Shown piece after piece: positions 50,010 through 57,813 of a DNA stretch of 64,000 bases. Source of the stretch: Komagataeibacter diospyri. Its GTDB lineage: Bacteria > Pseudomonadota > Alphaproteobacteria > Acetobacterales > Acetobacteraceae. Positions within the stretch are counted from its first letter, which is position 1. Every line of letters begins with the position of its first letter. Both the position numbers and the translations under genes were made by a program. The notes beneath the pieces are model-generated. The model saw nothing but the letters and a program-made list of their open reading frames with translations. It did no database searches and was not told where the DNA came from. The stretch lies in NCBI RefSeq assembly GCF_006538165.1, contig NZ_BDLU01000032.1, forward strand, positions 1 through 64,000, given 5' to 3'.

Positions 50010-50660
50010 ATGGCCCTTCCCTCATTCTCCGCCGCCGATTTCCGCGCGGCCCTCCTGCGGCTGCTGCCGACCGGGCGCATATGGTCCCGCGAACCGGGCA
50101 GCATGCCCTATCAGCTGGCCACCGTGTGGGCACCGACATTCCAGCGCAGCAGCGCGCGCGGCGCGAACCTGATCACGGACGGGTTCCCCTCCACGACGGT
50201 CGAGCTGCTGACGGAATGGGAGGCAACACTTGGCCTGCCTGATCCCTGCGCCGGCACCAGCCCGACACTGGAACAGCGCCAGGCGCAGGTGGTCGCACGC
50301 CTGACGGACAGTGGCGGGGCGTCAAAATCCTATTTCATCGCCTTCGCCAAGGCGCTCGGCTTCGACATCACCATCACGGAATTCGTGCCATCGCGCTACG
50401 GCAAGACCTACGGGGGCACCTACGGTGGCGATGACTGGGCTTTCGCCTGGCAGGTCAGCATTCCCGCCTTCACGCTGCGCAACCGCCAGTATGGGGACGT
50501 GTACGGCGAACCCTACGCCACATGGGGCAGCACGGTCATCCAGTGCGAATTCAGTGCCCGCAAGCCCGCACACACCATCCTGCTGTTTGATTACAGCGCA
50601 GGCAATACGCCGGGCAGGCTGGGCAGTTTCATTCTCAACATCGATACCCTTGGGGAATAA
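50010..50660 (+). CDS. baseplate protein (Mu gp48/YmfQ-like, DUF2313)
   Basis: The 216-residue protein (MALPSFSAADFRAALLRLLP) matches DUF2313: LLPTGRIWSREPGS, WEATLGLPDPCAGTSPTLEQRQAQVVARL and FIAFAKALGFDITITEF. It closes the wedge and attaches fibres. The start at 50010 follows the J-like stop by four bases. Confidence 0.87.
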   Translation: MALPSFSAADFRAALLRLLPTGRIWSREPGSMPYQLATVWAPTFQRSSARGANLITDGFPSTTVELLTEWEATLGLPDPCAGTSPTLEQRQAQVVARLTDSGGASKSYFIAFAKALGFDITITEFVPSRYGKTYGGTYGGDDWAFAWQVSIPAFTLRNRQYGDVYGEPYATWGSTVIQCEFSARKPAHTILLFDYSAGNTPGRLGSFILNIDTLGE

Positions 50661-50663
50661 CCG

Positions 50664-51875
50664 ATGCGCCTCTCCATGCTTCGCGTGGCATCCATTGCCG
50701 CCCTGCTCTGTGCCTCGGCTGGTGCATGCCATGCGCAGAACGTCGAGATTTCGTTTCAGGCCAATGCCGTGCTGGGGGCGGATGCCCTTAATGAGATCCA
50801 GAAAAACAAGGTCAGCGTAACGAACGGCACGGCCACGAACCTGACGGCCAGTGCCCCGACCATCACCGGGGGCAGCGCCAGCGGCACGGACCTGACCGCC
50901 GCCGTCGCCACGGCGTTTTCGGGTTCGGTGTCCCGCGCCCTGTCCGCCCATCTGGGCGACCGGGTCAACGTGCTGGATTTCGGCGCGAAGGGGGACGGTA
51001 CGACCGATAACGGGACCGCGTTCACGAACGCCATCAACGCGGCGCAGGCCAACGATCAGGATGTGGATTTTCCGTATTCCTCCACCGGTTACGTGGTCAA
51101 CACGGGCATTTTCCCCAACACCACCAAGGGCCGTTTCAACTTCAACGGCAACGTGTTTTCCGGCACGGCGCTGGGCACGCCCGGAACCGGGGCCGGCACC
51201 TTCAATTCGCTCTATACCAATCCCTGGCTGATCGTCACCGGGACCAAGGAAGAAATCGACCCGGCCGCGCTCTCCCTGCCATCCAGCGGCTCGGCGCTGA
51301 TCGGGCGGGCGCTGGAATGCCTGCCAAACCGGCCCAACACGTCCGACACCGTCAAGACCGGACGGATGGTGGCCTGCCTGTATATCGGGGCCGATACCGG
51401 GACAGGGGGCGCATCGGGCACAACTTACAGCATGGAACTGCTCAACTCGGTCCTGAACCTCAGTTCCAGCTCGGGTGCTGCGCAGGAAATTGACGTCAAT
51501 TTCAACGGCAAGGTGCTGGATGGGGGCGTTTCGCGTGGCCTGTTCATCACGGGCGGCGGCGCTGCAGGCAACACCACCAGCTCGGTGGCGATCGATATCC
51601 AGCACAGTGACTATTCCGGGGGCCTGCTGCCCTGGTCCACCGGGATTTCCATCCGGAATGCAACGGTCGGCCTTCGGACCTATGCGCGATCCGATGGCAC
51701 CGGGTTCCTTTACCAGGGCTACAACGCATCGGGAACGCTCGTCAGCGAGATTGACAATAACGGATATGGCACCTTCGCCAACATAACCGGCACCACCCTT
51801 GCCGGAACCGGGAACGCGTACGCCTGCATCAATTCGTCAGGGCAGCTCTACCGCAGTTCCACGGCCTGCGACTGA
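50664..51875 (+). CDS. tailspike-like protein with Sec signal peptide
   Basis: The 403-residue protein begins with a textbook Sec signal (MRLSMLRVASIAALLCASAG, then ACHAQ with an AxA-type cleavage). After a Thr/Ala-rich linker comes DRVNVLDFGAKGDGTTDNGTAFTNAINAA, the opening of right-handed beta-helix pectate-lyase-like tailspikes. The helix continues to about residue 380. It sits where the receptor-binding fibre gene belongs. A signal peptide on a virion protein that assembles in the cytoplasm is odd. It may instead be exported from lysogens. Confidence 0.75.
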   Translation: MRLSMLRVASIAALLCASAGACHAQNVEISFQANAVLGADALNEIQKNKVSVTNGTATNLTASAPTITGGSASGTDLTAAVATAFSGSVSRALSAHLGDRVNVLDFGAKGDGTTDNGTAFTNAINAAQANDQDVDFPYSSTGYVVNTGIFPNTTKGRFNFNGNVFSGTALGTPGTGAGTFNSLYTNPWLIVTGTKEEIDPAALSLPSSGSALIGRALECLPNRPNTSDTVKTGRMVACLYIGADTGTGGASGTTYSMELLNSVLNLSSSSGAAQEIDVNFNGKVLDGGVSRGLFITGGGAAGNTTSSVAIDIQHSDYSGGLLPWSTGISIRNATVGLRTYARSDGTGFLYQGYNASGTLVSEIDNNGYGTFANITGTTLAGTGNAYACINSSGQLYRSSTACD

Positions 51876-51911
51876 CTTCCCTTCCCATCTTTCTATCAAG
51901 GAGCTACAGGA

Positions 51912-52529
51912 ATGCAGCTTGCCATCGCATCGAATACGGTGAGCGAGGCCAGCCGTGACATCATGCCGACAAGCGGTACGCCGGGCTGGCTGACGGACGG
52001 CAATCCCGCCACCGGCGTGCCGGCCAGCGGGGACGCCGCCTGCAACATGAACATGATCATGGCCGAAATCATCCAGCCGATACTGGATGCTGGCCTGACG
52101 CTTGACGCGACCGACTGGGGCCAGCTGTCGGCCGCGATCAAGATCCTGATCCAGAAGGGCATCACGGCCGCCGACCTGGTCGCCCTGGACCAGATCGCCT
52201 GCCAGCAGGGCACGAACGGGTATCTCAAGATCCCGGTCAGCGCGACCCAGTCCATCCTGATCCAGTGGGGGACGTTTACCGGCGTCACGGATAACGGTCC
52301 GACCAACGGGATTTACGAATGCTCGGCCGGTATCGTTGTCTCATGGCCAATCGCCTTTTCCACGCTGTTCATTGCCCTGGCCGGCAACGCCACGGACGTG
52401 ACGGGATACGGCCAGCAGGAACAGGCATGGATCTGGTCATCGAACGTGAGCGGCGGGAAATTCTCGGTCGCCTGCCGCACGCAGAACGCGACAATGACCG
52501 GCTCATACATCGCAATAGGGATGGCGTAA
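51912..52529 (+). CDS. tail fibre protein with gp53-like C-terminus
   Basis: The 205-residue protein is a short fibre. The first part includes DIMPTSGTPGWLTDGNPATGVPAS, typical of fibre or collar joints; the end (FIALAGNATDVTGYGQQEQAWIWSSNVSGGKFSVAC) resembles the gp53-like receptor-binding tip of Escherichia phages. It probably contacts the cell surface. Confidence 0.75.
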   Translation: MQLAIASNTVSEASRDIMPTSGTPGWLTDGNPATGVPASGDAACNMNMIMAEIIQPILDAGLTLDATDWGQLSAAIKILIQKGITAADLVALDQIACQQGTNGYLKIPVSATQSILIQWGTFTGVTDNGPTNGIYECSAGIVVSWPIAFSTLFIALAGNATDVTGYGQQEQAWIWSSNVSGGKFSVACRTQNATMTGSYIAIGMA

Positions 52530-52536
52530 GACAGAC

Positions 52537-53070
52537 ATGACCGACAGCACGCAGACGGCGGCACAGACACCGCAGGCCAAATTCTCGCCCGCGACGGACG
52601 GCTTCTACCTGGTCGGGATCAGCAGCGTCATCCCGACCGATGCGATTGACGTCAGCGCCACCGACTATGCCGCCCTCATGGCGGCGCAGGCAAAGGGGGC
52701 GACGATCAGGGCCAATGCCAACGGGGCGCCCGAGGCCATCGCCGGCAATGGCGACGTCATTGACCTGACCACCGTGGCGACAGCCGCGACCTTCACGTAT
52801 GCCCCGCCCATCACGCTGCAGCAGCAGGCCTCCACGGCGTTCTCCGCCGCGTCGGACCTGATGTGGGACGAATATGGCTGCCTGGGCGAGACGCCGCCCA
52901 CGGAATGGACAACCTACCTCAAGGCGCTCAAGGCCATCGCCAGCGGGACGGATACGACCATCACCGCGCTGCCGGCGGCCCCCACGGACACCACGTCCGA
53001 CGCCACCGCGTCGACCACGACCCAGACGGCTACGACCGCGACAACGCAGACGGCGGCCGCCGCCACTTGA
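52537..53070 (+). CDS. tail fibre assembly-like protein
   Basis: The 177-residue protein has FSPATDGFYLVGISSVIPTDAIDVSATDYAALMAAQAKGATIRANANG, the N-terminal pattern of tail fibre assembly (Tfa) proteins, and PPTEWTTYLKALKAI. The last 35 residues are Thr/Ala repeats. Tfa proteins chaperone fibre trimers. It is followed by a strong terminator. Confidence 0.75.
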   Translation: MTDSTQTAAQTPQAKFSPATDGFYLVGISSVIPTDAIDVSATDYAALMAAQAKGATIRANANGAPEAIAGNGDVIDLTTVATAATFTYAPPITLQQQASTAFSAASDLMWDEYGCLGETPPTEWTTYLKALKAIASGTDTTITALPAAPTDTTSDATASTTTQTATTATTQTAAAAT

Positions 53071-53102
53071 TGCGGGTCTCCGGCCCGTTCCGCGCCTGCC
53101 TG

Positions 53103-53125
53103 ACCGCCCTGTGAGGCGGTTTTTT
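53103..53125 (+). terminator. intrinsic terminator after tail genes
   Basis: ACCGCC pairs with GGCGGT around CTGTGA and is followed by six T. An almost identical stem occurs at 54372. It ends the tail transcript or is passed by antitermination. Confidence 0.85.
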
Positions 53126-53141
53126 ATTGCCTGGAAATCTG

Positions 53142-53450
53142 ATGTTCATTCTGTGGAGACTGCTGGGGTTCGGTGAAGATCCCCAGCTGCGTGACCGGCT
53201 TGTCCGTGTCGAGACCAAGGTCGAATCAACCGAGACGGACCTGCGCGCCCTGCGCGTCGAGGTCCGCACCCTGTCGACCGAAATGCGCGAATGCATGGGC
53301 CAGCTGATCGGCGGCATGAAGGCGGTCAAGGCGATCGGTACGGCCATCGTGGGCCTGATCACCGTCATCGGCACCGTGGCGGCCGCCCTGTTCGCCTATC
53401 CGCCGTTCTGCGACTGGGTCACGCATCTCCTGCACGGTGGCCATCCATGA
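53142..53450 (+). CDS. XhlA-like coiled-coil membrane protein
   Basis: From MFILWRLLGFGEDPQLRDRLVRVETKVES the protein has about 102 residues: a coiled-coil (RDRLVRVETKVESTETDLRALRVEVRTLS) followed by one transmembrane helix (AIGTAIVGLITVIGTVAAALFAY). That layout fits XhlA/hemolysin-type holin partners. It opens the lysis-type cassette and overlaps the next gene by four bases. Confidence 0.65.
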   Translation: MFILWRLLGFGEDPQLRDRLVRVETKVESTETDLRALRVEVRTLSTEMRECMGQLIGGMKAVKAIGTAIVGLITVIGTVAAALFAYPPFCDWVTHLLHGGHP

Positions 53451-53923
53451 CTGCGGGCAATGCCCCGAACAAGGAACATGACGACATGAGCGAAAGGCTC
53501 CCGCGCGGCATCCGCAACAACAACCCGGGCAACCTGGACTATGTCGGCCAGCCCGGCGCGCATCTTGAAACCGGCGTGCCCTGCCCGCGCTTTGCCGCCT
53601 TCCCCACCATGGCGGACGGCATCCGCGCGCTACGCGACCAGCTATTGCGCTATGGTGAGCGGGGCCTGACCACGGTGCGCGCCATCATCTCCGTGTACGC
53701 CCCCGCCAGCGAGAACCCCACCGGGGCCTATGTTTACGCCCTGTGCAGCCATATGGGCGTGCAGCCCGATACCGTGCTGGACCTGCGCGACCCTGCCATC
53801 CAGCGGTCGCTGATCGCGGGCATCACGACCATGGAGAACGGGCCGGGCCATCTCAGCCCGGACCAGATCGCCCAGGCGCTTCAGGCTACGCCTGCGGTGC
53901 CCCACCCCGTCAGCGAGGCCTGA
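53447..53923 (+). CDS. putative endolysin/peptidoglycan-degrading protein (P5-like)
   Basis: The 158-residue protein includes LPRGIRNNNPGNLDYVGQ, FAAFPTMADGIRALRDQLLRYGERGLTTVRAIISVYAPASENPTGAYVYALC, and DLRDPAIQRSLIAGITTMENG. This is the lysozyme-like structural protein P5/phage muramidase family, often the endolysin in phages that lack a classical lysozyme gene. ATG 53486 with AAGGA is an alternative start. Placement after the holin-like gene supports a lysis role. Confidence 0.7.
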   Translation: MTAGNAPNKEHDDMSERLPRGIRNNNPGNLDYVGQPGAHLETGVPCPRFAAFPTMADGIRALRDQLLRYGERGLTTVRAIISVYAPASENPTGAYVYALCSHMGVQPDTVLDLRDPAIQRSLIAGITTMENGPGHLSPDQIAQALQATPAVPHPVSEA

Positions 53924-53924
53924 T

Positions 53925-54263
53925 ATGGATCCTGTCTCTCTCCTGCAGGATGTCCTGTCGATGCTCCCCGCGCAGTATGCCGGCGACATCGTGGTCATCG
54001 TGTCGTTCCTGATCTCGACCTGCGCCCTGATCGCGCGGTTCTGGCGGCCGCCGGATCCAACATCGAAATGGGTGCTGGTCTGGACCATCGTCACCGCCAT
54101 TGCCCAGGCGCGCGGCTGGAACCTGCCCGCCTACCAGCCGGGCAAAAAGGCCGCGATGGTGCCCGCAACGGTTCCGCGCAGGGAGGTCGAGCAGCGCCTT
54201 GACGTGCCGCCCGGTTCCACCCGGCCGGGCAAACCACCAGTGCGCGCTTCCCCGCCTGCCTGA
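53925..54263 (+). CDS. two-helix membrane protein, holin candidate
   Basis: The 112-residue protein has hydrophobic helices at about 16-39 (QYAGDIVVIVSFLISTCALI) and 47-63 (KWVLVWTIVTAIAQARG), then a Pro/Arg-rich basic tail. Size and layout fit a class II-type holin. It lies two bases after the endolysin candidate. Confidence 0.6.
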   Translation: MDPVSLLQDVLSMLPAQYAGDIVVIVSFLISTCALIARFWRPPDPTSKWVLVWTIVTAIAQARGWNLPAYQPGKKAAMVPATVPRREVEQRLDVPPGSTRPGKPPVRASPPA

Positions 54264-54371
54264 CTGCTACAGCCCCGGCCCCGTGGTTGGACGGCCGATA
54301 AAGGCCGGGACTGCGCGCGCAGGATACGCAACCGGAACACGCATTTGTGTAACAAACCACAACCCAAAGTA

Positions 54372-54395
54372 ACCGCCCGCGAGGCGGTTTTTTTT
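54372..54395 (+). terminator. intrinsic terminator
   Basis: ACCGCC and GGCGGT pair around CGCGA and are followed by eight T. The stem arms equal those at 53103. It lies just before the gene at 54411. Confidence 0.82.
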
Positions 54396-54410
54396 ATGGA
54401 GACGCCAGAT

Positions 54411-54731
54411 ATGGCTGACGATACCAGCACCGCCATCCCTGCGCTGGAAGGCCTGCTCGAAACCGCGCTGGGCAAGCGCGACACGGCCGCCACGCAGGCG
54501 GACATCCAGCTGGGCGGCACCGTGCTGCAGCTGCTGATCCCCGTGATTGTCGAACGCGCGGCCCCCAACCTCGACCTCGCCGGTGTCGATGCCGCCATCA
54601 CGAAGATCGTGGGCGGGGTCGCGGACCTGAAAACCGCGATCGAGGCGAAGCCGGCAACAGTGGCCGCTACGGTTGCGCCCGCAAAGGTCGAGGCCCCGCA
54701 CCCGGTCGTGCCCGGTCAGCCCGTTCGCTGA
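54411..54731 (+). CDS. hypothetical prophage protein
   Basis: From MADDTSTAIPALEGLLETAL, with GGAG nine bases upstream, the protein has 106 residues. It has a helical, moderately hydrophobic middle (LQLLIPVIVERAAPNLDLAGVDAAITKIVGG) and an Ala/Pro tail. A start at ATG 54396 is possible. Function unknown. Confidence 0.55.
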   Translation: MADDTSTAIPALEGLLETALGKRDTAATQADIQLGGTVLQLLIPVIVERAAPNLDLAGVDAAITKIVGGVADLKTAIEAKPATVAATVAPAKVEAPHPVVPGQPVR

Positions 54732-54890
54732 CCTGTCAACCTGATCCGGCCGGTCTGTAAACCGACCGCCGGGCCTCCCGCATCCTGCCACCTGTAAACT
54801 GGTCCACCTGCATCACACGAAAAACGCCGGTTTCCTGCGGCGTTGTGGTGCGGGTGGACTATTTTCATATCAAGACTGGAAAACTGGTCC

Positions 54891-55520
54891 ATGACCCAGC
54901 GTGTCAACTTCGTCGCCGTCGATGGCGGCCGCCGCCGTTTCCTTGGCATGGGGCTGCTGTCAGCGGCCGGCATCGCCGCCGCCGCGATGCTGCCCGGGTG
55001 TAAGAGCACCACCACCGGCAACGTCACCACCATCACAATCAACGTGGCCGAGATCAAGGATTACGGGCAGGCCGGCCTGAATGCCGTCACCACCGTCCTG
55101 AGCATCGCGGCCGTCGCCAGTGCGATCGGCACGCCTGCCGTGGGCATCATCGGTCTGGCGGATACGGCACTGTCCACCGCCCTGACCGACTTTTCCACGG
55201 CGGCCGGGTCCACGCTGACCATCACCTATGACGACACGGACTGGAAAACCCGGGTGGACAGCATCCTGTCCGCGCTGACCAAGGTGGAAAGCGACCTGAG
55301 CGCCGCGATCACCGGGGTCTCGACCAAGGTCCCCAGCACGGACCTGTCCGACGCCAACACGGCCCTGAACGCCCTGGGCACCATCGTGTCGGCCTTCAAG
55401 GCCCTGCTGGATAGCGTGGCTACGCGCCGGAATGTCGGGGCACGCCTGTCGGGTTCTGCTGCAGCCCCCTCCCAGGCACAGGTGCAGCAGGCGCTCCAGG
55501 TGCTGGGGGTGACGGCATGA
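54891..55520 (+). CDS. Tat-exported lipoprotein
   Basis: The 209-residue protein starts with a twin-arginine signal, GGRRRFLGMGLLSAAGIAA, then a lipobox, MLPGC, with Cys about residue 37. The mature part is helical (AGLNAVTTVLSIAAVASAIG, TALSTALTDFSTAAGS). It would be folded in the cytoplasm, exported by Tat and lipid-anchored. Two tiny membrane genes follow with ATGA overlaps. Envelope protection or lysis timing are possible roles, but nothing in the sequence fixes one. Confidence 0.65.
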   Translation: MTQRVNFVAVDGGRRRFLGMGLLSAAGIAAAAMLPGCKSTTTGNVTTITINVAEIKDYGQAGLNAVTTVLSIAAVASAIGTPAVGIIGLADTALSTALTDFSTAAGSTLTITYDDTDWKTRVDSILSALTKVESDLSAAITGVSTKVPSTDLSDANTALNALGTIVSAFKALLDSVATRRNVGARLSGSAAAPSQAQVQQALQVLGVTA

Positions 55521-55618
55521 CGCGCACCGGCATCTTCGCTCTCTGGGCTGCCAGCACCATCGGTGGCGTGCTTGGGGGCTTTATCCTGCTGGCCTATCTG
55601 TCGAGCAATTCACGATGA
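55517..55618 (+). CDS. 33-residue membrane peptide
   Basis: The frame starts MTRTGIFALWAASTIGGVLG and continues GFILLAYLSSNSR. It is one hydrophobic helix with basic ends. ATGA overlaps join it to both the Tat lipoprotein gene and the next small gene, which supports expression. Role unknown. Confidence 0.6.
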   Translation: MTRTGIFALWAASTIGGVLGGFILLAYLSSNSR

Positions 55619-55749
55619 CGCCCTTCATGGAGGGCGTCATCTCCGGTGCGGGCGGCGTTGTCGTCCTCATTGGATTGCTGGTCACGATCCCGCTCAAACT
55701 GCATGCGTGGTATATGGCAGCACAGTTACGAGACCGCGGACTCCAATAA
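55615..55749 (+). CDS. 44-residue membrane peptide
   Basis: The frame reads MTPFMEGVISGAGGVVVLIG, then LLVTIPLKLHAWYMAAQLRD. It has one transmembrane helix and a basic amphipathic end. It overlaps the upstream peptide gene by four bases. With its neighbour it could be a spanin-like or holin-like pair, but no family match is evident. Confidence 0.6.
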   Translation: MTPFMEGVISGAGGVVVLIGLLVTIPLKLHAWYMAAQLRDRGLQ

Positions 55750-55846
55750 AGCAAGATTGGTTCAAATCGAGCATTCCATAAGATTCCAGATACCTGCAAG
55801 CCATCAAGAAACCTGAGGAAATAAAATTCATAGAATTCTAAAAAAT

Positions 55847-56158
55847 CTAACGCGTGAAGTATTCTACAGCAGCAGATACCATTGAGTTGACCTTTCCATC
55901 TATTTTCTTAATATTTTCATCATATGGCCTTGGTTTACTTTCTCCATAATGAGTAAATTTGCTTGTCAGCCAGTTTTTGATTACAGGCGTAATGGCATCC
56001 CTTATTTCTCTTGAGTTTAAATTCCACATCCTTGATTTATCTCTAAGAGCATCAGCTCTCCCTTTATCTGAAGGATGCAATGCAAAATTCAGGTCGACCC
56101 GCGAATAACATCCGCATATACAGTCTTTTATTTCGTGCAGAGCGTCTTCTCGTGACAT
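55847..56158 (-). CDS. AT-rich hypothetical moron
   Basis: The 103-residue protein (MSREDALHEIKDCICGCYSR) is lower in GC than the late genes and reads the other way, next to HicAB. It is soluble and has four Cys near the start, with NLNSREIRDAITPVIKNWLTSKFTHYGESKP in the middle. Family unknown. It could share the promoter of the HicAB operon as its third gene. Confidence 0.6.
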   Translation of the reverse strand: MSREDALHEIKDCICGCYSRVDLNFALHPSDKGRADALRDKSRMWNLNSREIRDAITPVIKNWLTSKFTHYGESKPRPYDENIKKIDGKVNSMVSAAVEYFTR

Positions 56159-56177
56159 CTATATAGTTTCCTTTACT

Positions 56178-56609
56178 TTATGCGACTGCTAAAACCTCGA
56201 CGGTAGCTCGCCGCCCTAATGCGTGAAGTGCAGATTCTACACGACCGATTTTACTCTCATGTAGCAGATCCCGCATGCGCCGCACGGACGATTCCGCCAC
56301 ACCCAACCGACGCGCTAGTTCCACGTTACTGACCTTGTTCTCGAGCATGGCCATATGCAGTGCCAGCTTGGCGGCTTCCAGCATAGGCACATAGACCAGC
56401 GGGCGACCATTGGCCGCAGGCGGCATGGGAACGGCAACACCATCATCCACATAGATGGACAGCGACGTAACCAGAAGGTCCCGGGCCTCGCGCAGGGCTT
56501 CCTCCCGGGTTGCGCCCTCGGTTGCCCCCGGCAGTCCCTCGAATGAAGCCGTGATGGTGCCGTCCGGATTGGTCTCCAGATCGACCGGGTAAGCGTAAAG
56601 CATCCTCAT
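56178..56609 (-). CDS. hicB: HicB-type antitoxin
   Basis: The 143-residue protein has the HicB partial RNase-H fold (YAYPVDLETNPDGTITASFEGLPGATEGATREEALREARDLL) and a C-terminal helix-turn-helix (LARRLGVAESSVRRMRDLLHES). It binds HicA and, by the C-terminal domain, the operon operator. The start overlaps the hicA stop by four bases. A start at the second ATG (MLYAYP) is equally possible. Confidence 0.92.
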   Translation of the reverse strand: MRMLYAYPVDLETNPDGTITASFEGLPGATEGATREEALREARDLLVTSLSIYVDDGVAVPMPPAANGRPLVYVPMLEAAKLALHMAMLENKVSNVELARRLGVAESSVRRMRDLLHESKIGRVESALHALGRRATVEVLAVA

Positions 56610-56818
56610 ACCTCCAGATCGGTTTCGGTCAGCCCGAGATCCTTGAGGATCTTGCGGAACGTCCCGGTGGCAATGTCACCGCGATGGTTCGACACCACGG
56701 TCGGCTTGCCGTTCAGCCGCACCACGATGTGCGACCCCTTCCCCTTACGTTCGGTCATGTCCCAGCCATTTTTGTTGGCGAGGCGGCGGAGACGGGCGAG
56801 GAGGTCAGCGGCTTTCAT
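56606..56818 (-). CDS. hicA: HicA-type mRNA interferase toxin
   Basis: From MKAADLLARLRRLANKNGW the toxin has 70 residues. The catalytic His is in GKGSHIVVRLNGKPTVVSNH and the end KILKDLGLTETDLEV is standard. It cleaves mRNA when HicB is lost. I prefer ATG 56818 over an in-frame ATG at 56836 because the latter lies inside the operator palindrome. Confidence 0.92.
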   Translation of the reverse strand: MKAADLLARLRRLANKNGWDMTERKGKGSHIVVRLNGKPTVVSNHRGDIATGTFRKILKDLGLTETDLEV

Positions 56819-56829
56819 GTCCACAATAT

Positions 56830-56845
56830 CGCGCATATATGCGCG
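56830..56845. promoter_or_regulatory. 16-bp perfect palindrome, likely HicB operator
   Basis: CGCGCATATATGCGCG lies 12 bp before the hicA start and 25 bp before the divergent peptidase gene. Perfect symmetry and position suit binding by the HicB C-terminal domain. It may control both directions. Confidence 0.65.
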
Positions 56846-56869
56846 AATGTCAACGGAAATCGATCATAA

Positions 56870-57694
56870 ATGAACGAGAAAAGCCCCCAGCTTGCGAACA
56901 TGCGCAAGCTCGGTTGCCATCCTGCTCAAAGGCGCAAGGGCCAGCCCTTCCTATACGCCATGCGCGGGTTCATGGCCCGGCAGGCCCCTGTGCGGCTGGA
57001 TCGCAGTGGTATCAATCCCGCACCGCTGATGCTGGGCAATGACGTACTGGGGGACTGCACCAGCGCAGGCATCGGCAATCACCTGCGCGCCACGGCTGCA
57101 TTGGCAGGCTTCCAGATCACCGTCGCCACACCGGACGCCGTCCAGTTCTATTCCCGCTCTACCGGCTACGTGCCCGGCAATCCCGCCACGGACAATGGCG
57201 GTGTGGAGGTGGACGTACTGACGACGGCCCTGCGCAATGGCTATGCGCTGGCGGATCAGACGCTATTCCCGCTTTGGGGCAGCGCCGATCCCGGCGACCT
57301 GAACGGGATCCGCAACATCACTGCAGGCCTGTCCGCCGCCTATCTGGGCATACAGCTGGCCACGGCGGATATGTGGGAGGATCAGGACGGCAACCTGCCG
57401 CCCGTGTGGGACACGGACAGCCCGGCCGACCATGGCGATCCGACGCCGGGCAGCGCTGGCGGTCATTGCCTGCTGCTGTGGGATTATGCCGGCACGGCCG
57501 ACACCGACCTGGTCACGCTGCTGACTTGGGGCAGCCTGCAGAAAGCGACATGGCGCTGGGTCCGGTCGCGGATCATGGAAGCGCATGGGCTGGCATGGCG
57601 TCAGCTTCATGAACCGGGCAGCCTGTACCCGGCCGGTGATGACTGGGCGGCGCTGGTCGCGGCCAATGACGCATATCTGCGCGGCGCGGCATGA
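56870..57694 (+). CDS. papain-fold (C1-like) cysteine peptidase protein
   Basis: The 274-residue protein has a C1-like active site: Cys63 in GNDVLGDCTSAGIGNHL, His199 in GSAGGHCLLLWDY and a TWGS segment after residue 218 where papain has NSWG. The Asn is therefore not in the usual place, so activity is uncertain. It has no signal peptide. It is divergent from hicA and near the right end of the prophage, which marks it as a moron. Possible roles are immunity, effector or capsid-linked proteolysis. Confidence 0.7.
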   Translation: MNEKSPQLANMRKLGCHPAQRRKGQPFLYAMRGFMARQAPVRLDRSGINPAPLMLGNDVLGDCTSAGIGNHLRATAALAGFQITVATPDAVQFYSRSTGYVPGNPATDNGGVEVDVLTTALRNGYALADQTLFPLWGSADPGDLNGIRNITAGLSAAYLGIQLATADMWEDQDGNLPPVWDTDSPADHGDPTPGSAGGHCLLLWDYAGTADTDLVTLLTWGSLQKATWRWVRSRIMEAHGLAWRQLHEPGSLYPAGDDWAALVAANDAYLRGAA

Positions 57695-57813
57695 GCCGGG
57701 CTGACCGGCTGACATTTCTGTTCGCCTGCATGGTGGCCGTATCCGGATTTTTTTATCATCCACCGACTCACCATGCCTTCACCTCCATGATGTCCTGCAG
57801 GCGCGTCGTGTAG
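57691..57813 (+). CDS. possible 40-residue peptide overlapping umuC end
   Basis: An ATGA overlap with the peptidase stop opens MSRADRLTFLFACMVAVSGF, a short hydrophobic helix, then FYHPPTHHAFTSMMSC. Its last 46 bases run into the 3' end of umuC on the other strand. The overlap is the only support. Confidence 0.3.
   Translation: MSRADRLTFLFACMVAVSGFFYHPPTHHAFTSMMSCRRVV

Noticed and set aside
54796..54891. direct repeat AAACTGGTCCA (54796 and 54881)
   Set aside because: Only two 11-bp copies, no other structure; may be chance or a minor regulator site.
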